A stretch of 64,000 nucleotides of DNA from Lepidodermella squamata (Eukaryota > Gastrotricha), in contig JBLDXI010000002.1 of the NCBI GenBank assembly GCA_047495785.1, positions 1,178,001-1,242,000 on the forward strand, in the 5' to 3' direction. Each line of letters begins with the position of its first letter. Within the stretch, counting starts at the first letter, position 1. Of the stretch, positions 15,830 to 28,284 are shown piece after piece. The notes under the pieces were generated by a model. That model saw only the letters and a list, made by a program, of their open reading frames with translations. It was not told the origin of the DNA and did not search any database. A program made the translations under genes and the position numbers.

Positions 15830-16281
15830 CCTTCAACTAAAAAGCCTTTGCGAATTTTTGTACATTGAAGAAGCGCGTTATTAGCTGTGAGTTCGAAATG
15901 CGGAAGAGTTTAAATTAATCGCCGCTTGTCACATTATTGATTCTTATTCATGTTGACAGGTTATCTCAAAATTGCCGGAATCTCTTAGTCATTTTTACGC
16001 AGCCCTCCATATCCTTCCCTAAACTCACGCACAGAATTAAACGCTGTTCTTGATTAGCGATAAAATTAACCTGAAAACAAACATGGGCCCAAAAAGAGCC
16101 GGTAAATTCAATTAGTTCAGGCATGATTTTTGAATATTTAGGAAGTGCGATGTTATTTTCCACTCAATTTCAACAGCAGATGACAAAGGCTTGTTCAGGA
16201 TGAGAGTAAGACAGGATTGGTCTTTAGCCAGTCTCAAGGGCCACTGCAAAATAAAGACAAAGTAAATTACGGTTCATTATA

Positions 16282-17370
16282 ATGACCGCTAGCAATTATC
16301 GATTAATTCCGTTTTCTGACCAGGCTAAATTGGAAAATGCTGTCTCCGGCTATGCCAAAGCAGGTGGCATCCGTCAAGCCTGCCCACTGTCCTGCCAACG
16401 CACGACAATTGTCATAATTTTCGCATGCCTTGTCGTAGCATCTTTCTCATTTTTCTACTGGTTCACCTTTTATGGACACACGCGCAATCCGAAAGTGCGA
16501 TTTTTCGTCGATGATCCACCGGCGAAAAGCGAGCAAATTAAAACTGAAGCGATGAATCCTCCGATTGCGAATAATCCGGATGTTGAAAAACCTTCACCAT
16601 CAATTATTCAACGTGATAGTAGTGAAGAGGATTCTAAAGAAGATGAGACAACAACTCATCCTACAACAACAACTACAGCTGCTTCCACAACTCAATTTAT
16701 TCAGACCTCTCCTGTACCAATGGCCCGAAATTTCACGTCATCGAATTGTTTTAATTCATCATTCGATTCAAGCAATATTTTGAGCAATACTACAACGTTC
16801 ATATTCGGTCTACCCACGGTTACCTCTGCCGAAGATGCAATGGCGCTGATTCAACGGCTTGATTACATCTACCAAAATTTCTATCATTGCCGGTATTTCT
16901 GCGTGAAAACTGACTTAATATCAAAACTTGCCACACGCCATTTATCGATGCCAATTTTTATCGAAATACCGGATGAAGACGAGAGAATTTTCGCTCAGCG
17001 TTGCGTTGAAAAAGTTGGAAAGGTGATGGAAAATCGCACCTCTTTGCTATACATACCGAGTGGGATGGATAACAGCATGGTTGTCACTTCAAAAGGCCTG
17101 GAAAAACTCGCGGCGGATGAGTTGAGTTGCTCTAAAAATGATTCAACTTGCAAAAATCGAATTTTAACTGCGACTGATGATTGTTTCCGAGGGCAAAAAA
17201 ATATTACCGGAGAACCACATTTCTGTTTGACCAATCAGCTTTTCAACGATGAAATGATTTGTAAGTTATTTCCTGTGGCATCATCGCTGGAAAAATCTAC
17301 CTCATCGGAGAAAAACGGGAGTAAGCCATTGCCGGAAAAAATAACACTATTGAAGGACGATGAAAAGTGA
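16282..17370 (+). CDS. Predicted type II membrane glycoprotein, unrecognised
   Basis: An intronless frame of 362 aa starting at ATG. A 35-residue cytoplasmic part with a CPLSCQ cysteine pair (possible palmitoylation) precedes a strong membrane span at about residues 40-65. A mucin-like Thr/Ser/Pro stalk follows (about 115-145, with TTTHPTTTTT). The luminal or extracellular domain of about 220 aa has at least eight cysteines and several N-glycosylation sequons (NFT, NSS, NTT, NRT, NDS, NIT). The layout resembles Golgi glycosyltransferases, but no DXD or other catalytic motif is recognised, so no enzyme activity is assigned. It is the third unrecognised membrane protein within 6 kb. Confidence 0.6.
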   Translation: MTASNYRLIPFSDQAKLENAVSGYAKAGGIRQACPLSCQRTTIVIIFACLVVASFSFFYWFTFYGHTRNPKVRFFVDDPPAKSEQIKTEAMNPPIANNPDVEKPSPSIIQRDSSEEDSKEDETTTHPTTTTTAASTTQFIQTSPVPMARNFTSSNCFNSSFDSSNILSNTTTFIFGLPTVTSAEDAMALIQRLDYIYQNFYHCRYFCVKTDLISKLATRHLSMPIFIEIPDEDERIFAQRCVEKVGKVMENRTSLLYIPSGMDNSMVVTSKGLEKLAADELSCSKNDSTCKNRILTATDDCFRGQKNITGEPHFCLTNQLFNDEMICKLFPVASSLEKSTSSEKNGSKPLPEKITLLKDDEK

Positions 17371-18542
17371 AACTTCAATGTTCGATGTGCTTAGAAAAAA
17401 TAGAGCTGCCAGGCATGGAAAACTGAATAAAAATATAATTTTTATCCATGGAAGGTTGAAAAATGTGACCACTTAAAGACAATTGTCCGCGCATTTTCTT
17501 GGAGTAGCTACTCTAAATCAGGCCTTCTCAACACCCAAACCTTGGCGACGCGAAAATCATACTGCGAATCCTATCGAATTTTGCCATTTTTATCGTTTTT
17601 CAGTACACAAATTCAATGAAGGGTCCAAATATTTGCACCAATAAAAAGCACAAAATTTGAGCATCCCGGCACAAAGATATTCAGATTCTTTGCGATACTG
17701 ATGCCTTCCCTGAACCTAGGCTTTTTTATTTTAGCTACATCGTGCCCTAAGCTACGTAGAAAAATTATCGATGTTGGGTTCTACGACGGCTGATATCGGG
17801 AAAATCACTGATTTGTAAAATCGATACTCGGAATCGATATCGGCTCTGCAGGCTGACCTCGTAAACTGACCGCTTGTAGCGCAAAATACGGGTAATACGA
17901 AGATCTATTGGTTAGACAGGATTCTAGTGAAGACATGAAACTCGAAAAACCATATTTATAGGAATCTAGTGCTGGAACGCTAAATTTAGGGTGAGCACTT
18001 GCCACGCCCATTCAATAGAATCAGTGGATCTGAATTTCGTTGATTGATTCAACTTTCAGCTGAAGTCGTCTATTGCCACACCCCGAACATTTCACTGAAG
18101 GTTCAGGGTAATATTCCCGAGAAAATTTCATGACTAGGTAGCCTTCATTCCGTTTAAAAAAAGACACTCGCTGCTACTAAAATCGTTTTTTATTCTGTTT
18201 TTCTCAGAAGAAGTAGTCTCCATCAATCATTATTTATTTACGTAATAATAAGTGCGCGGATGAACGGAGAAAAACCAACCGAATAATAACATTACATTAT
18301 TACCACAACAGATAGGCCGCACGGCGCGCGCAGAAAGCAAAATGTATCATCCATCATATAGCAGCTTGAATACGTACGTACGAAGATGGCCAGGGTGACA
18401 CAACGCGCCCCGCGGCAGCTCAAAACAAAACATATACACCTACATTTTATATCGTCTGTTTCATGTATCATCAAGCCGCGCTGTTTTTAGAAAAGTGCGC
18501 CACAACACGAGTTTCATCGCTTCAACAAAAATTTTATATAGG
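17371..18542. other. Intergenic region between the 16.3-kb gene and PCF11
   Basis: No coding exon is seen. About 400 bp is repeat R1 copy c. The remainder is AT-rich and should include the 3' ends of the two convergent genes. Confidence 0.5.
17617..18013 (-). mobile_element. Interspersed repeat R1, copy c (inverted)
   Basis: Reverse-complement of the repeat at 5.4 and 11.0 kb. The blocks CCTAAGCTACGTAGAAAAAT, AAATCACTGATTTGTAAAATC and TAGTGCTGGAACGCTAAATT are recognisable in inverted order. Divergence from the other copies is moderate, so the family is not very recent. Confidence 0.7.
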
Positions 18543-21500
18543 TCAAGAAGACACGGCCTCGCCCGAAGTCGCCTCCATCTTAACAGCTACTGGTTCGTAT
18601 TTCACGCTAACATCACCGGCGGCGTGTTCGGGGCACAGCAACGACGACTCGGGCGGCTCCGGCTTCGATTTCGAGTCGCCATTCGTCGCATTGCTGCCGA
18701 TGAACGGCGTCGAGGGTGCGAAAACGGGTGACGAGGGCGTCGAGGCGACACTCGTCGCCCGGGCCGCGTCTTCGAAGCACACCGTGTGGTAGATTTTGCC
18801 GGCGACACACACCGCGTCCTTGAGGTGCCACTCGTCCAGCTCCTCGTTCCAGAATGTCTCGAAGCCCTCGCCGCACACAACGCACGTGTCCTTTTTCGTG
18901 TCAGACGCCGCCGGGCACGACACGATGGCGGCCGAGGCGGACGGCGTGGCGCCCCGGTCGTCCTGCTTCTCGCCGGAATCTAGCGACAACTGACCCGGCC
19001 GGTCGACGCTGGGTTGCGGCTGCTCCGGGGCCGGCGCCTCGCCGCCCGCACCGTCCGTCACGTTGACCAGCATCGACGACTCGTTGACGCCCAGCGACTG
19101 GTCGGGTTCCGCCGACTGCTCGAGGGCGATCCAGTCGAGGACGGGTAGGAACCAGGCTCGGTGCCGTAGCACTCGAACCGCCTCGCGCTCGCGTTTATTC
19201 ACGCGGAAGTGCCAGTCGAGGTGCAGGCGGTAGCGGCTCGACTCGGGCGACGAGAAGCGGCACCCGCATGAGCCGCACTGCACCCCAGCGTACAACCGGG
19301 TGACCTCCGCCGGGTACTTCGTCTTGAACAAATCCGTGTTGAAATCGGACAAATCCGGCGTTTCGGCGAATTCCGGCTTGGGCGGGGGTGGCGGCGGGGC
19401 GGTTTTCGCAGGCGCCGGTGGGGGTAGCATGCCTTTGTTCATCAGCCGCGATATCAGGTCGTTGACGTCGATTGCGGCCGGGGCCTGGGGCATGGGCGGC
19501 GGCGGCGGGTCGACGGGCGCCATCGGCTGGGCGTACGAGCCGCTGTGTTGCGTCGCCGCCATTTGCGACGGCGGGAACATCATGCGGAAGTCGGGGAATC
19601 CGGGCGGCGGCATCGGCGGCATGGGTGGCATGAAGGGCGGCGCGTAGCCCATCGGGCCGAATGGCGGCATAGGCATGGGCATGGGCATGGGGGGCGGTGG
19701 CGGGGGCGGGGGTGCGATGAGCTGCCCGGTCGCCGGGTCGATGAGGCCGAGCAGTTTGACCTCGGGGGTGTGGCCGGGCAACTCGACCTTGACCTTGCGG
19801 TTGTTGAGCATTAGATAGACCGGGCCGGTGCCGAACGCGATGTTGTAGCGGTGGTCGCCGATGATGAGCTCCTGGGCCGGGGCGCCGAGTTGTGCGGCCA
19901 GGGGCGGGTCGAGGCTGGGCAGCGGCACGGCGCGGTCCGTGTGGATCTCGACGGGTTCGTCGTCGACGAGCAGGATGCGGGGCGGGCCGTCGAAGCGGAT
20001 GCCGCGCAGCTCGCCGCTGATGAGCACGGCGGGCACGGGCAGGTCGAGCTTCACCTCGCACAGCTGGTTGTCGATCTGAATCTGCCGCGCTGGTGCGTGG
20101 AACGAAAATCGGTACCTGTTTCGGGAAATTCGAAAAAAACATTAACATTGGATCGCGGCAATTCAACCCAGTAGCAAATAGATAAAAAGCAAGTAACATG
20201 CAGCATCAGAAAAAGTAGAAATCATCGCGAGTGGAATAAAGCAACGTGATATCGACAGCTACTAATTATTTTTGAAAAAACCTCAGAAATCAAAACTCTG
20301 GATTTCTCACTCAGATATGTCACATGTCACAGCCACAAAGCTCGCGACTTTAGAAATTTAAGAGTAAATAATAAAAATTCATAAGTCGATACCACGTTTC
20401 ATGTTTCCACTGACGAAAGCCGAAGGAGCTGGATGCAATACGTAGCCATAAACCTTAGACCATTAGTAGCTCAATATGTAGCAAAAGTTTTTTCGCATAA
20501 CCCTTCAAATAAAAGTATACCTTGTATTTCTGCGCCTAAATCTGGCGAAATTAGGAGATAGGTCAACTATTAACGCCTTATTGATACACCAAAACTAGGA
20601 TTTCCTACTAGGATTGGTATATTTTCTAGGATACAGTCGAAAGGGTGTTTCTAGGTTCCTTTTTTAACAATAATGAAACAGGTAGTCCGCAAAAGTTTTC
20701 GAAAATCAACCTGACGATGTTATATTTCCATAAAGTTTGTGATGATTTTCACCTTGCTAGTCGAAAAACTTATATTTTAGAGCAATGTACGGAACGGAAC
20801 TAAATTTCAAAACCACAATATATTTTAGCGGAACCTAATTTGACCCAAGCCAAGCAGCGGAAGGTTGCTTTTCGAATAAATCTACGAATTCAAGGCATTG
20901 TATGAAATCCTAAGTGAAAATGTGTCTTATTCAGAATTTTATGCTAAATTTAAGATGTTTTATTTTGAATTATGATGGTGAATCCTAACATGTTTGAAAG
21001 TTCAGAAAAGTAGTTTTAAAAATTCCAAAATTTGGTTCCGCTGAAAGTAAGAGCATCCAAGTCAAAATATAAAAATGTCATTTTTCAACTGGTTGCAAAT
21101 CTGTTTTTTTTTATTTCAAAATATTGGTTTCATAGTGCAGGGTGTCCCAGAAGTTGCGCAGTTATTTTTTAATTTTGCAATTTCCTACCAATTTCATCAA
21201 GTTAAACATACCGAGAAAATATTCCTTATTTTATCCTCGATTTAACCGAATAAATACAAAATTTACAGGACAAAACCAGGAAAACCCCGATGGTAACTGG
21301 TTCGGTAACTTTCGCTATTTTACCCGGTTGGACCGAATTTCTCCTGACTTTTTGAATCCCATTAAAAAGTGACATACTTGATATCTATTCTCGTTAATTT
21401 TTGAATTTTTCTAAACATGTGAGATGTGACTTCGTCACTCATTTAAGAGACCCTTTCCGTGAACCCTTTCCGTGCATTTTCATTGCTTGTTTTATTTATG

Positions 21501-24500
21501 GGACACGCCGTAAAAAATCCCGAAAATTTCGACTAAACTGGCCAGACTTTTTGCTTCCAATTTTCAGTTGATTAAAACGATTCTTTCTTACTGAGCTTTC
21601 AAATTTGGGGCATTTACTCACAACATTACAAACAAACTTAGGGATGTCGAAACGAATAAAATGAATGGGAGAAATGTCTCCAATGGTTCTTACCTGTTGC
21701 CATGAGGCGGCAAGGCGACATCACAGGGTAGGTGGGCAATGGCACAAGCCCGCTCGCCGTTGACCAGCAGTTCACCGGCGCCGGTGTCAACAACAAGCTC
21801 AATCGTCTGGCCGTCGACCGTCACCGTCTGCGGCGGCGCATCGACGCGGATGCGATACTCGACCGCGTTGATCCACAGCGACTGCATCTCACCGTGGTAG
21901 AACAGCATCACGCGCGCGCCGTCGACAAACACCTCGCGCAACGGGCTGTTCAACTTGTACACCGGCCGGCCGTCCATCAACACCTGCCGCGATGTCGGGT
22001 TGATGCGCAACGCCCGCCGCTTCCCGGCGATGAACACCGTCCGCGGCGGCCCGCCTATTGTCATATCGATCGGCTCGCCGTTCAGCACAACGTGCGCGGT
22101 CGATGGGAATGAAGCCGGCTGCAGGACGGGCGCTGGTTCGACGGCGACCGGGGTCGGCAGCAGGCCGGGTTTAGCCGCTGGTTTCGCCGATTCGGCGGGT
22201 TCGTCTGCTGGTTTGCCGGCGGGTTTATTCGCCGGGGGTGGGGCGCCCCTCACGTCTTTCAGCCGGCGCTCGATGTCGTAGAGTTGCGTGAGGCGGGTCA
22301 CGAGTTCGCCGTGTTGCTTCGTCGTTAGCTGCCCGGACAGCAGTTGCTGCTCGGCCTGGTCGAGCAGGCGCCGTTGGTCCTTGTCGCTCATGCCCTGGCG
22401 CGGTTCGACGGGTAGAGACGGCATCGGGCCCGGACCGGGTGGTAGTGATGTGGCCGTACTCGGCGGTTTCAACGGCTGCACCGGTTCCAGGGGCTGCGGC
22501 GCACTCATTTGCGGCAAGCCGCTGTTCTTCAGCGCAGATTTCTTGAAAAAACAGAGAAAAAAATTCAAATTAATTCGCCAAAAAATTGTCAACACAATTG
22601 AGGACTCTGACAATTAAGGGAATCATTACTTCAGGTTTTTCCATTTTAAATTGATTTTTTTTCCGATTTTTTCGTATCTCTTTTCTTTCGAGCAATTCGC
22701 CATTGAAATGAAGAAAAAGGCTTCTTCCAGCTATTTAAATTTCAAGTCGAATTTCGCTGGTTGGAAAAATCGATTGCTAAAAATAATTCCTTCATTGACA
22801 AATTTCTGATCTCGATTAATCAATAAAATGAGGATTTTTATATCAGAACCGAGGCCCAATTTTTCGAAATTCGATCTTATTTCGTTTTCGTCATTTGAAA
22901 TAGCTGGAGGAAGCGTGTTTTTTCAGTCCAAATGCCGAACCCTCTGTGTTGCACGAATTTTCGTGTCGAACTTGGAGAATTGCTTATCACACGACTCATT
23001 CGTCCTCCCAAATCAATCGGAATCAAAATGGCCGACGATAAAACTCTCCATTTTTATTAATCTGTTAAATTAAATGACCGGTTACCAGTTTTAACGAGTA
23101 AACGAGTAACGAATTAAACGAGTATAAGGATGTGCTTTTTTCTCAATAACTCGATAGAACATATATGTGTAATACATGCACAAAAAGCGACAACGGCGCG
23201 CAATACCTTAGGCTCGACAGCGGCCGGGTGGCCGGGCAGCAGCAGCGGCGCCGGTTCGGTCGAAATCTGCCGAAACGCGTCGACAGCCGCGTTGAACTCG
23301 GCGTCCGAAATGCTTTCATCGTCGTCCATGCGCGGCACCGGGATCGCGCGGGCCGACGACACGTCCATCGCGTCATTGTGGTGGTGGTGGCCCTTGTCGT
23401 CCGCCGCAATGTCCAACTCGCCCTTGGCGGATTTCACCGCCGGCAGCGAGCTGTCTTTCGGCTCCAGCGGCCTTTTACTCAGCCTCTTCGTACCACCGGG
23501 GCTCATTGTCACCTGCTCGTCGACCGTATGCCTCACTTTGCCGTTATTTGCGACTGTTTCGTCGTGTTCAAACCCGGGCGGTCGCGAAACTTCCTGTAGG
23601 TTCTGCGCGATACTGCCCAGCACGTCGTCCAAGGCTGAAAAATCAAACATCAATAATTTGAGATTCCAAGGTAAAACAAATTATTTAAAGGTCACGGGAA
23701 ATAATTAAGGAGGAGATTTTATTAACAATTAATTTAATTTTGCCGAAGAAAACGTAATTCAAAAACACTGATCCAGTTATCGTAATTTAGGAAAGATTGT
23801 TGAGACCAAAAAATCTAAGAAAAAAATGAAAATATCGCAAATTTATTTTTGGAGAAAAACACTTGATTGAAGCGTATTAGCTATACAGCGTGTCCCATCA
23901 GTAATGCAAAAAAGAAAATGCACAGAAAAGGGCTTAGGAACTCTAAAATGAGAACCGAAGTCACATCTCACGGCCAGAAAATTTTTAGAAAAATTCATAA
24001 AATCACGAGAATAGTAATCAAGCATGTCACTTGTTAATGAGATTACAAAATCAGGAGAAATTTGGTCCAGCCGGGTAAAATACCGAAAATTACTGAACCA
24101 GTTACAATCGGGGTTTTCCGGGTTTTCTCCAGTGAAATCTTGATTTCTTCGGTTAAATCGCAGATAAAAGATGGACTTTTCTCTTGGTAGGTTTAATTTA
24201 TAAAAAAATAATTGAATTTCCTACAAAAAGCTGCCAATTTAAAAAATAGTAGCGCAACTTCTGGGAACGCTGCACGGTAAAAAATTAAAAACCCTGTATT
24301 CCTACAGTTCATCACTTTACGAATTTTTTGAAATTACGAGTTTTCCGAATTGAAAGTAAAATCTTAAGTAGGTAGACTAAAAAACTGAGCAAGAAATTGA
24401 AGTGCTGTAGAGTCAAATTTAGCCGAAAAATTATTAGTAAATTTTGAAATGACCTAAATATAACAAGGAGGTAGCAACAAAATTAGAGCTTTACCTGTTT

Positions 24501-26057
24501 TCGAGGCTGAAGAGGCCGATTCTGGGCCAGCGTGGCGTTTTCGAGGATCACGGGGAACGGGCGCAGTCGCCGAGGATGACGCCCCACCCGACGTCACTGT
24601 GCTCTGCGTGCTGGATATCACCTCTAGAATGAGCTTCTGCGCATCTTCCGGCAGCGGGTTCGACTTCAACTCGTCGACAATACGAGCCAACCGCTGCTGC
24701 AACTCCTTCGCCTGTTCTATCCGCGCGAGTTCTTCCTTCTGCTTCTCAAGCAGCAACTTCTGCTTCTGCAACTGCATTTCGAGGTGCATCTCGCGCAGCC
24801 GCCTCAACTCCTCCTCTTTGGCAAGAATCGACTCGTTGGTGATCGAGGTAGCCGGAGCCGCGACGGCAGCTTCCACCACCGGGGCAACGGTCGCAACCGG
24901 GGTCGGCGCGACTATCACAGGTTGGGCAGGCACAACGGTCACAGGCGGCGCGTGTTGCGTAGTGGCGGTGGTGGTTGTTGTGGTTGCGGCGGCGGTGGTA
25001 GTAGTCGTCGCCGATGTAGTGGCCGCGGCGGGTGCTGGGTGCCGCGACGGCACTGGCCGGCTCATGTCGTCCGGCGGCAGTTGCACAATGGGCCATTTCG
25101 GGTCGATTTTGTTTACTTTCACGTCAAGTACAAACAACTTTTTCGGAGGGAATATCTCCGCCCATGTCTGACGCACTTTGTACATAGCACCACGCGTTTT
25201 ATCATCCACCTTAATTTAAAGAAACGAAAAAATGTACGCTTTAAAAATTAGCTTTAGTTCAAAATATTAAGAAATTCTTGCAAATTTTTCAAATTTTCTA
25301 CGTTTACCCGATATTTGGCCATTTATAAAGTGTTTGACTAACCTTGGACAATTAGCCTGTTAATTTTGGATGCTCATTTGCATTCAAATCTCAAAGTTTT
25401 TTCAAGAAAATGGCCAACTTATATGGTGCAAAAAAGCTATTTTTCATTTTTATTAGATATTTATTCAGTCTAAAACAAATTTTTTCACCTGGTAATTCAG
25501 GTAAATGCCCAGCTAAACCGCACCGCGGAATTTCAATTTCTTCAATTTTATAAAAATCTCCAAAAATATTAAAAATGCTATATGAGCAAGTTTTTATTGA
25601 CCAATTTTGGTACCATAACCAAAATTTTACCATCTTATATTAAACTTATCATTCAATTCGAAAGATAACTCTGTAAAATTATTTCATTTTAGTGTAAAAA
25701 AAAACTTACTTGGGAGAACATCATAACGAAATTATTGACGATGTTTATGGCGAATTGTTCCCTGTAGGTGGTGTCGGGTAAGTTTTTGATGATCGAGTCG
25801 ATCAGGTACAAAACAGGCAGCTTCTCGTGAGACGGCGCCTGTTTGTTAGGAAACACAAAACAGAGTCAAATCTAGCGCGAGGTAATGCGAAAAGTTACCT
25901 CGCGCAGGCGGTTCTCAATGACCTTGGTGATTTCGGGCGCAAAGCGCTTGTCGTCATCCGCTAAAATAGTCAACATGCTGATGTTGGCCTTATTGGTGGT
26001 CTTCAAGTCTGCGAGACTCGAGACGAAGTCGTTGACGGCCTCGTTCATGGTAGCCAT
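18543..26057 (-). CDS. PCF11: Pre-mRNA cleavage complex II protein Pcf11
   Basis: Scaffold of cleavage factor II that binds the RNA polymerase II C-terminal domain and couples 3'-end cleavage to termination in the nucleus. Six exons on the minus strand: 26057-25899, 25838-25710, 25209-24495, 23634-23207, 22541-21694 and 20115-18543, encoding 1283 aa. The N-terminal CID occupies exons 1-3 and ends in the conserved RQTWAEIFPPKKLFVLDVKV. A Gln/Glu-rich coiled coil and low-complexity Ala/Thr runs follow in exon 3. Exons 5-6 hold a beta-rich region of short GGPPR/DGPPR-containing strands, as in insect Pcf11. Proline runs, then two Cys-rich zinc-binding modules come last: CGSCGCRF..HLDWHFR at about 1040-1075 and CVVCGEGFETFWN..EWHLKDA at about 1170-1210, the CLP1-contact region. 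Introns 3 and 5 carry copies of repeat R2. ASH2L ends 418 bp upstream on the same strand. Confidence 0.93.
21138..21510 (-). mobile_element. Interspersed repeat R2, copy 1 (inside a PCF11 intron)
   Basis: Bounded by CAGGGTGTCCC on the left and GGGACACGCCG on the right, forming short inverted ends. The interior matches 23886-24272 and 34958-35292 in reverse complement, including the block ACCGAACCAGTTACCATCGG as read on the minus strand. It lies wholly inside the 1578-bp intron between PCF11 exons 5 and 6. It has no open reading frame of note. Ends of this type resemble non-autonomous Tc1/mariner-like elements; that class is a guess. Confidence 0.75.
23886..24272 (+). mobile_element. Interspersed repeat R2, copy 2 (inside a PCF11 intron)
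   Basis: Begins CAGCGTGTCCCAT and ends CTGGGAACGCTG, degenerate versions of the R2 ends. The interior block AATTTGGTCCAGCCGGGTAA and the following ACCGAAAATTACTGAACC match copy 3. It occupies nearly half of the 860-bp intron between PCF11 exons 3 and 4. Confidence 0.75.
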
Positions 26058-26475
26058 GTCAACAACAACGGCCGACTCCCCAATGGTGCGTTGCAATAAA
26101 ATGTGACCAAAAATGACTACGACTGGCTACATCAAACAACAAAAAGACACAACTGATCAGCGACTTCTTTAATTCATCAATTATTAAATGTGTTAAAAAT
26201 TGCACCGTGCAGTTTCTTCTTCAACATCAAGGTCGTAGCTTCGGACACAAAAAAACAAACTTGGCTATTCCCTTCCCGGCCTGCAGGCGATGCCAATACT
26301 AGTACGTACGTGGAATGAATAATATAGCGTTAGGAGATAACAAGAAAAACATAATCTGCACATTTTACTGATCATAGACGCTTTAGAAACATGAAAATGA
26401 GGTGCAGCAGCGAATAATTAAACTAAAAAAATGTCGAACGATGAAGATTGAGCTCAAAATGTACTAGCAGCTGGA

Positions 26476-28284
26476 CTAGCTCGACAAAAAATCGGGCGGA
26501 TTATTTTCATTTTCAACATGGTATAAAATGTCCACAACAGAGTGCAGCACCGAGGCTGCGAGCGCGGCTTCGGCCATTGGCCGGTACGCCACGTCGGTTT
26601 GCGGCGCGAATCGGAAGTTCGGGCCCGGATTTACGCGAACTGTCACGTTCTTGTATAAAGAAATCCCGACGTAGTAAGTACCACTAGGTATGTTTCGCCA
26701 CGCCACGCCTTGGCTGACTCCATTCCTGAAAAATTCGATGTGAGCACCGGGCAAGGGTTTCAGCAGCTTTTCAGCCTCTGCAGCTTGATCACGTTCTTCG
26801 TAGTACAAATTCCCCTTGAACTTAACCAAAGGCAAGTCCTTGTAACTAGGCGGCAGGTACTCTCCGATCGGTAACTGCTGCGGCTGCTCCGAGATAGGCA
26901 GGCTGATCAAGCAGCCAATAACATCACCAGCGGCATAGCCACCGTCAGAATAATGAGAACCTCGACTGTCTGTGAAGGCTGTGCCATAGCGTGATCGCCA
27001 ACCATACCCGAACTTGTCGTAGCCGACAGGTGCTTGCAGGTTTGCGGCCGACATTACCCAGCCAATACGAGCGGCGCCGGGAGGTTGCATTTCCAAAATG
27101 CTGACCTCGTAATACCAACAGCCGAGTGATATTCCGAGATTGGACCGGATGGTGCTGTAGCCTTTCTCGCCACTCACTGTTAACCGATCTTCCAAAACCC
27201 GAAGTTGAGGGGCCCGGTCGTTGAGAGAAAGTTGCAACTCAGTAGGAAGATGAGGCCGGTACAAGCAACCAGGTATAGGTTTCCCCGCAGTTTCTTCCTT
27301 TTCATCCCACGCTTGTCGATAGGGTGAATGAGGATCAGGTTCTGAAAACAAAACAAAGCTTTGACTCGGCAGATCATTTGATTAATGGAGCATACCAGCT
27401 AAAATATATCGATAACCATCTTTATTCAATGGATATTCAACACACATTGAAGATGTTAATGCATTGGAAGCTAGCGAGAGCCCTGAACCAGAGTTAGCAG
27501 CACTAGCACCAAAAGCTCGAGAGGAAGAATTTCCGTCGCCCTCCGAGACAACGTTAGGGTTGCGACAAGCTCTAGTCACGACCCCGGAAGCCCCGTTTAC
27601 GCCATGTTCCGCACCCGTTGATGACCGAGTGGCGGCGCCGCCAGAACTTTCGCTCTTGCCCCTCTTAGCAGCTGCGCCAAAGCCAGCACTGGCAGCACCA
27701 CGACCAGATCCTCGTAACACTTCACTTGTTGGAAGATCAGCAACTGGCGATAAGGCAGACAAGTCCTCTGCGACAAGTCCAAAGTGGGGATCCCCAGATA
27801 CTTCCTCTTTATAGCTGAAGACCTTGTCCTCGCGGTGTAGCACCTTTTTTACGTTTTCTTGCCATGAAGTTTTGCTTTTCCGGGGAACAGTAGTCAAAAA
27901 TTCCCAATTTTTATCGATGAAGGGTATAATGTCACGATCTTTACTGAAAAGCTTTTGACCGCTGGATGAATGCTGCAGTATGAGATTTGCGATCGCCGTG
28001 ACACACATTTGTGTGAATGAGGACTGCTTTCGCGTTAGAGATTCGATGCCTGAGCCAGAACATCCTCGGCATGTGAAGGAATAATTAGTTATAAAGGGTA
28101 AGCAATTGCCAGTATAAATCGAGACGCAGTCGCTATGAAACCATCGTCGACAGATAGAGCAATGTAACTCCAACGATTGGAGAGTTCTTGGCCTCGCACA
28201 ATAACACTGACCAGAAGTGAGCGGAGGAGAAGGCAACCGTTTCTCCGGTTCCAGGTCTTTGAACACCACGTCGGTGTCAGTCAT
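26476..28284 (-). CDS. ASH2L: Set1/Ash2 histone methyltransferase complex subunit ASH2
   Basis: Core subunit of COMPASS/MLL complexes that with RbBP5 stimulates H3K4 methylation in the nucleus. Two exons on the minus strand, 28284-27396 and 27341-26476, encode 584 aa, similar to nematode and vertebrate ASH2 proteins. Residues about 26-75 form the Cys/His-rich atypical PHD finger (CYC, CSICRRWFHSDC, CRGC). A winged-helix region follows at about 90-150 (NWEFLTTVPRKSKTSWQENV). A Ser/Gly/Ala-rich linker occupies about 190-290. The C-terminal SPRY domain starts after YRYILAEPDPH and includes APQLRVLEDRLTVSGEKGYS and GNLYYEERDQAAEAEK. The end (LYHVENE) matches the SDI helix that contacts DPY30. The intron is 54 bp. 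It lies head to head with the LMO7-type gene about 1 kb away. Confidence 0.95.

Noticed and set aside
15966-16250. Minus-strand segments with acceptor-like sites and beta-strand-like translation
   Set aside because: No ATG-containing first exon and no consistent splice path could be found; possibly a gene fragment, but not supportable.
18786-20174. Several GC-rich open frames opposite and beside PCF11 exon 6
   Set aside because: They are shadows of the Pro/Gly-rich PCF11 coding sequence; only the PCF11 frame carries domains.
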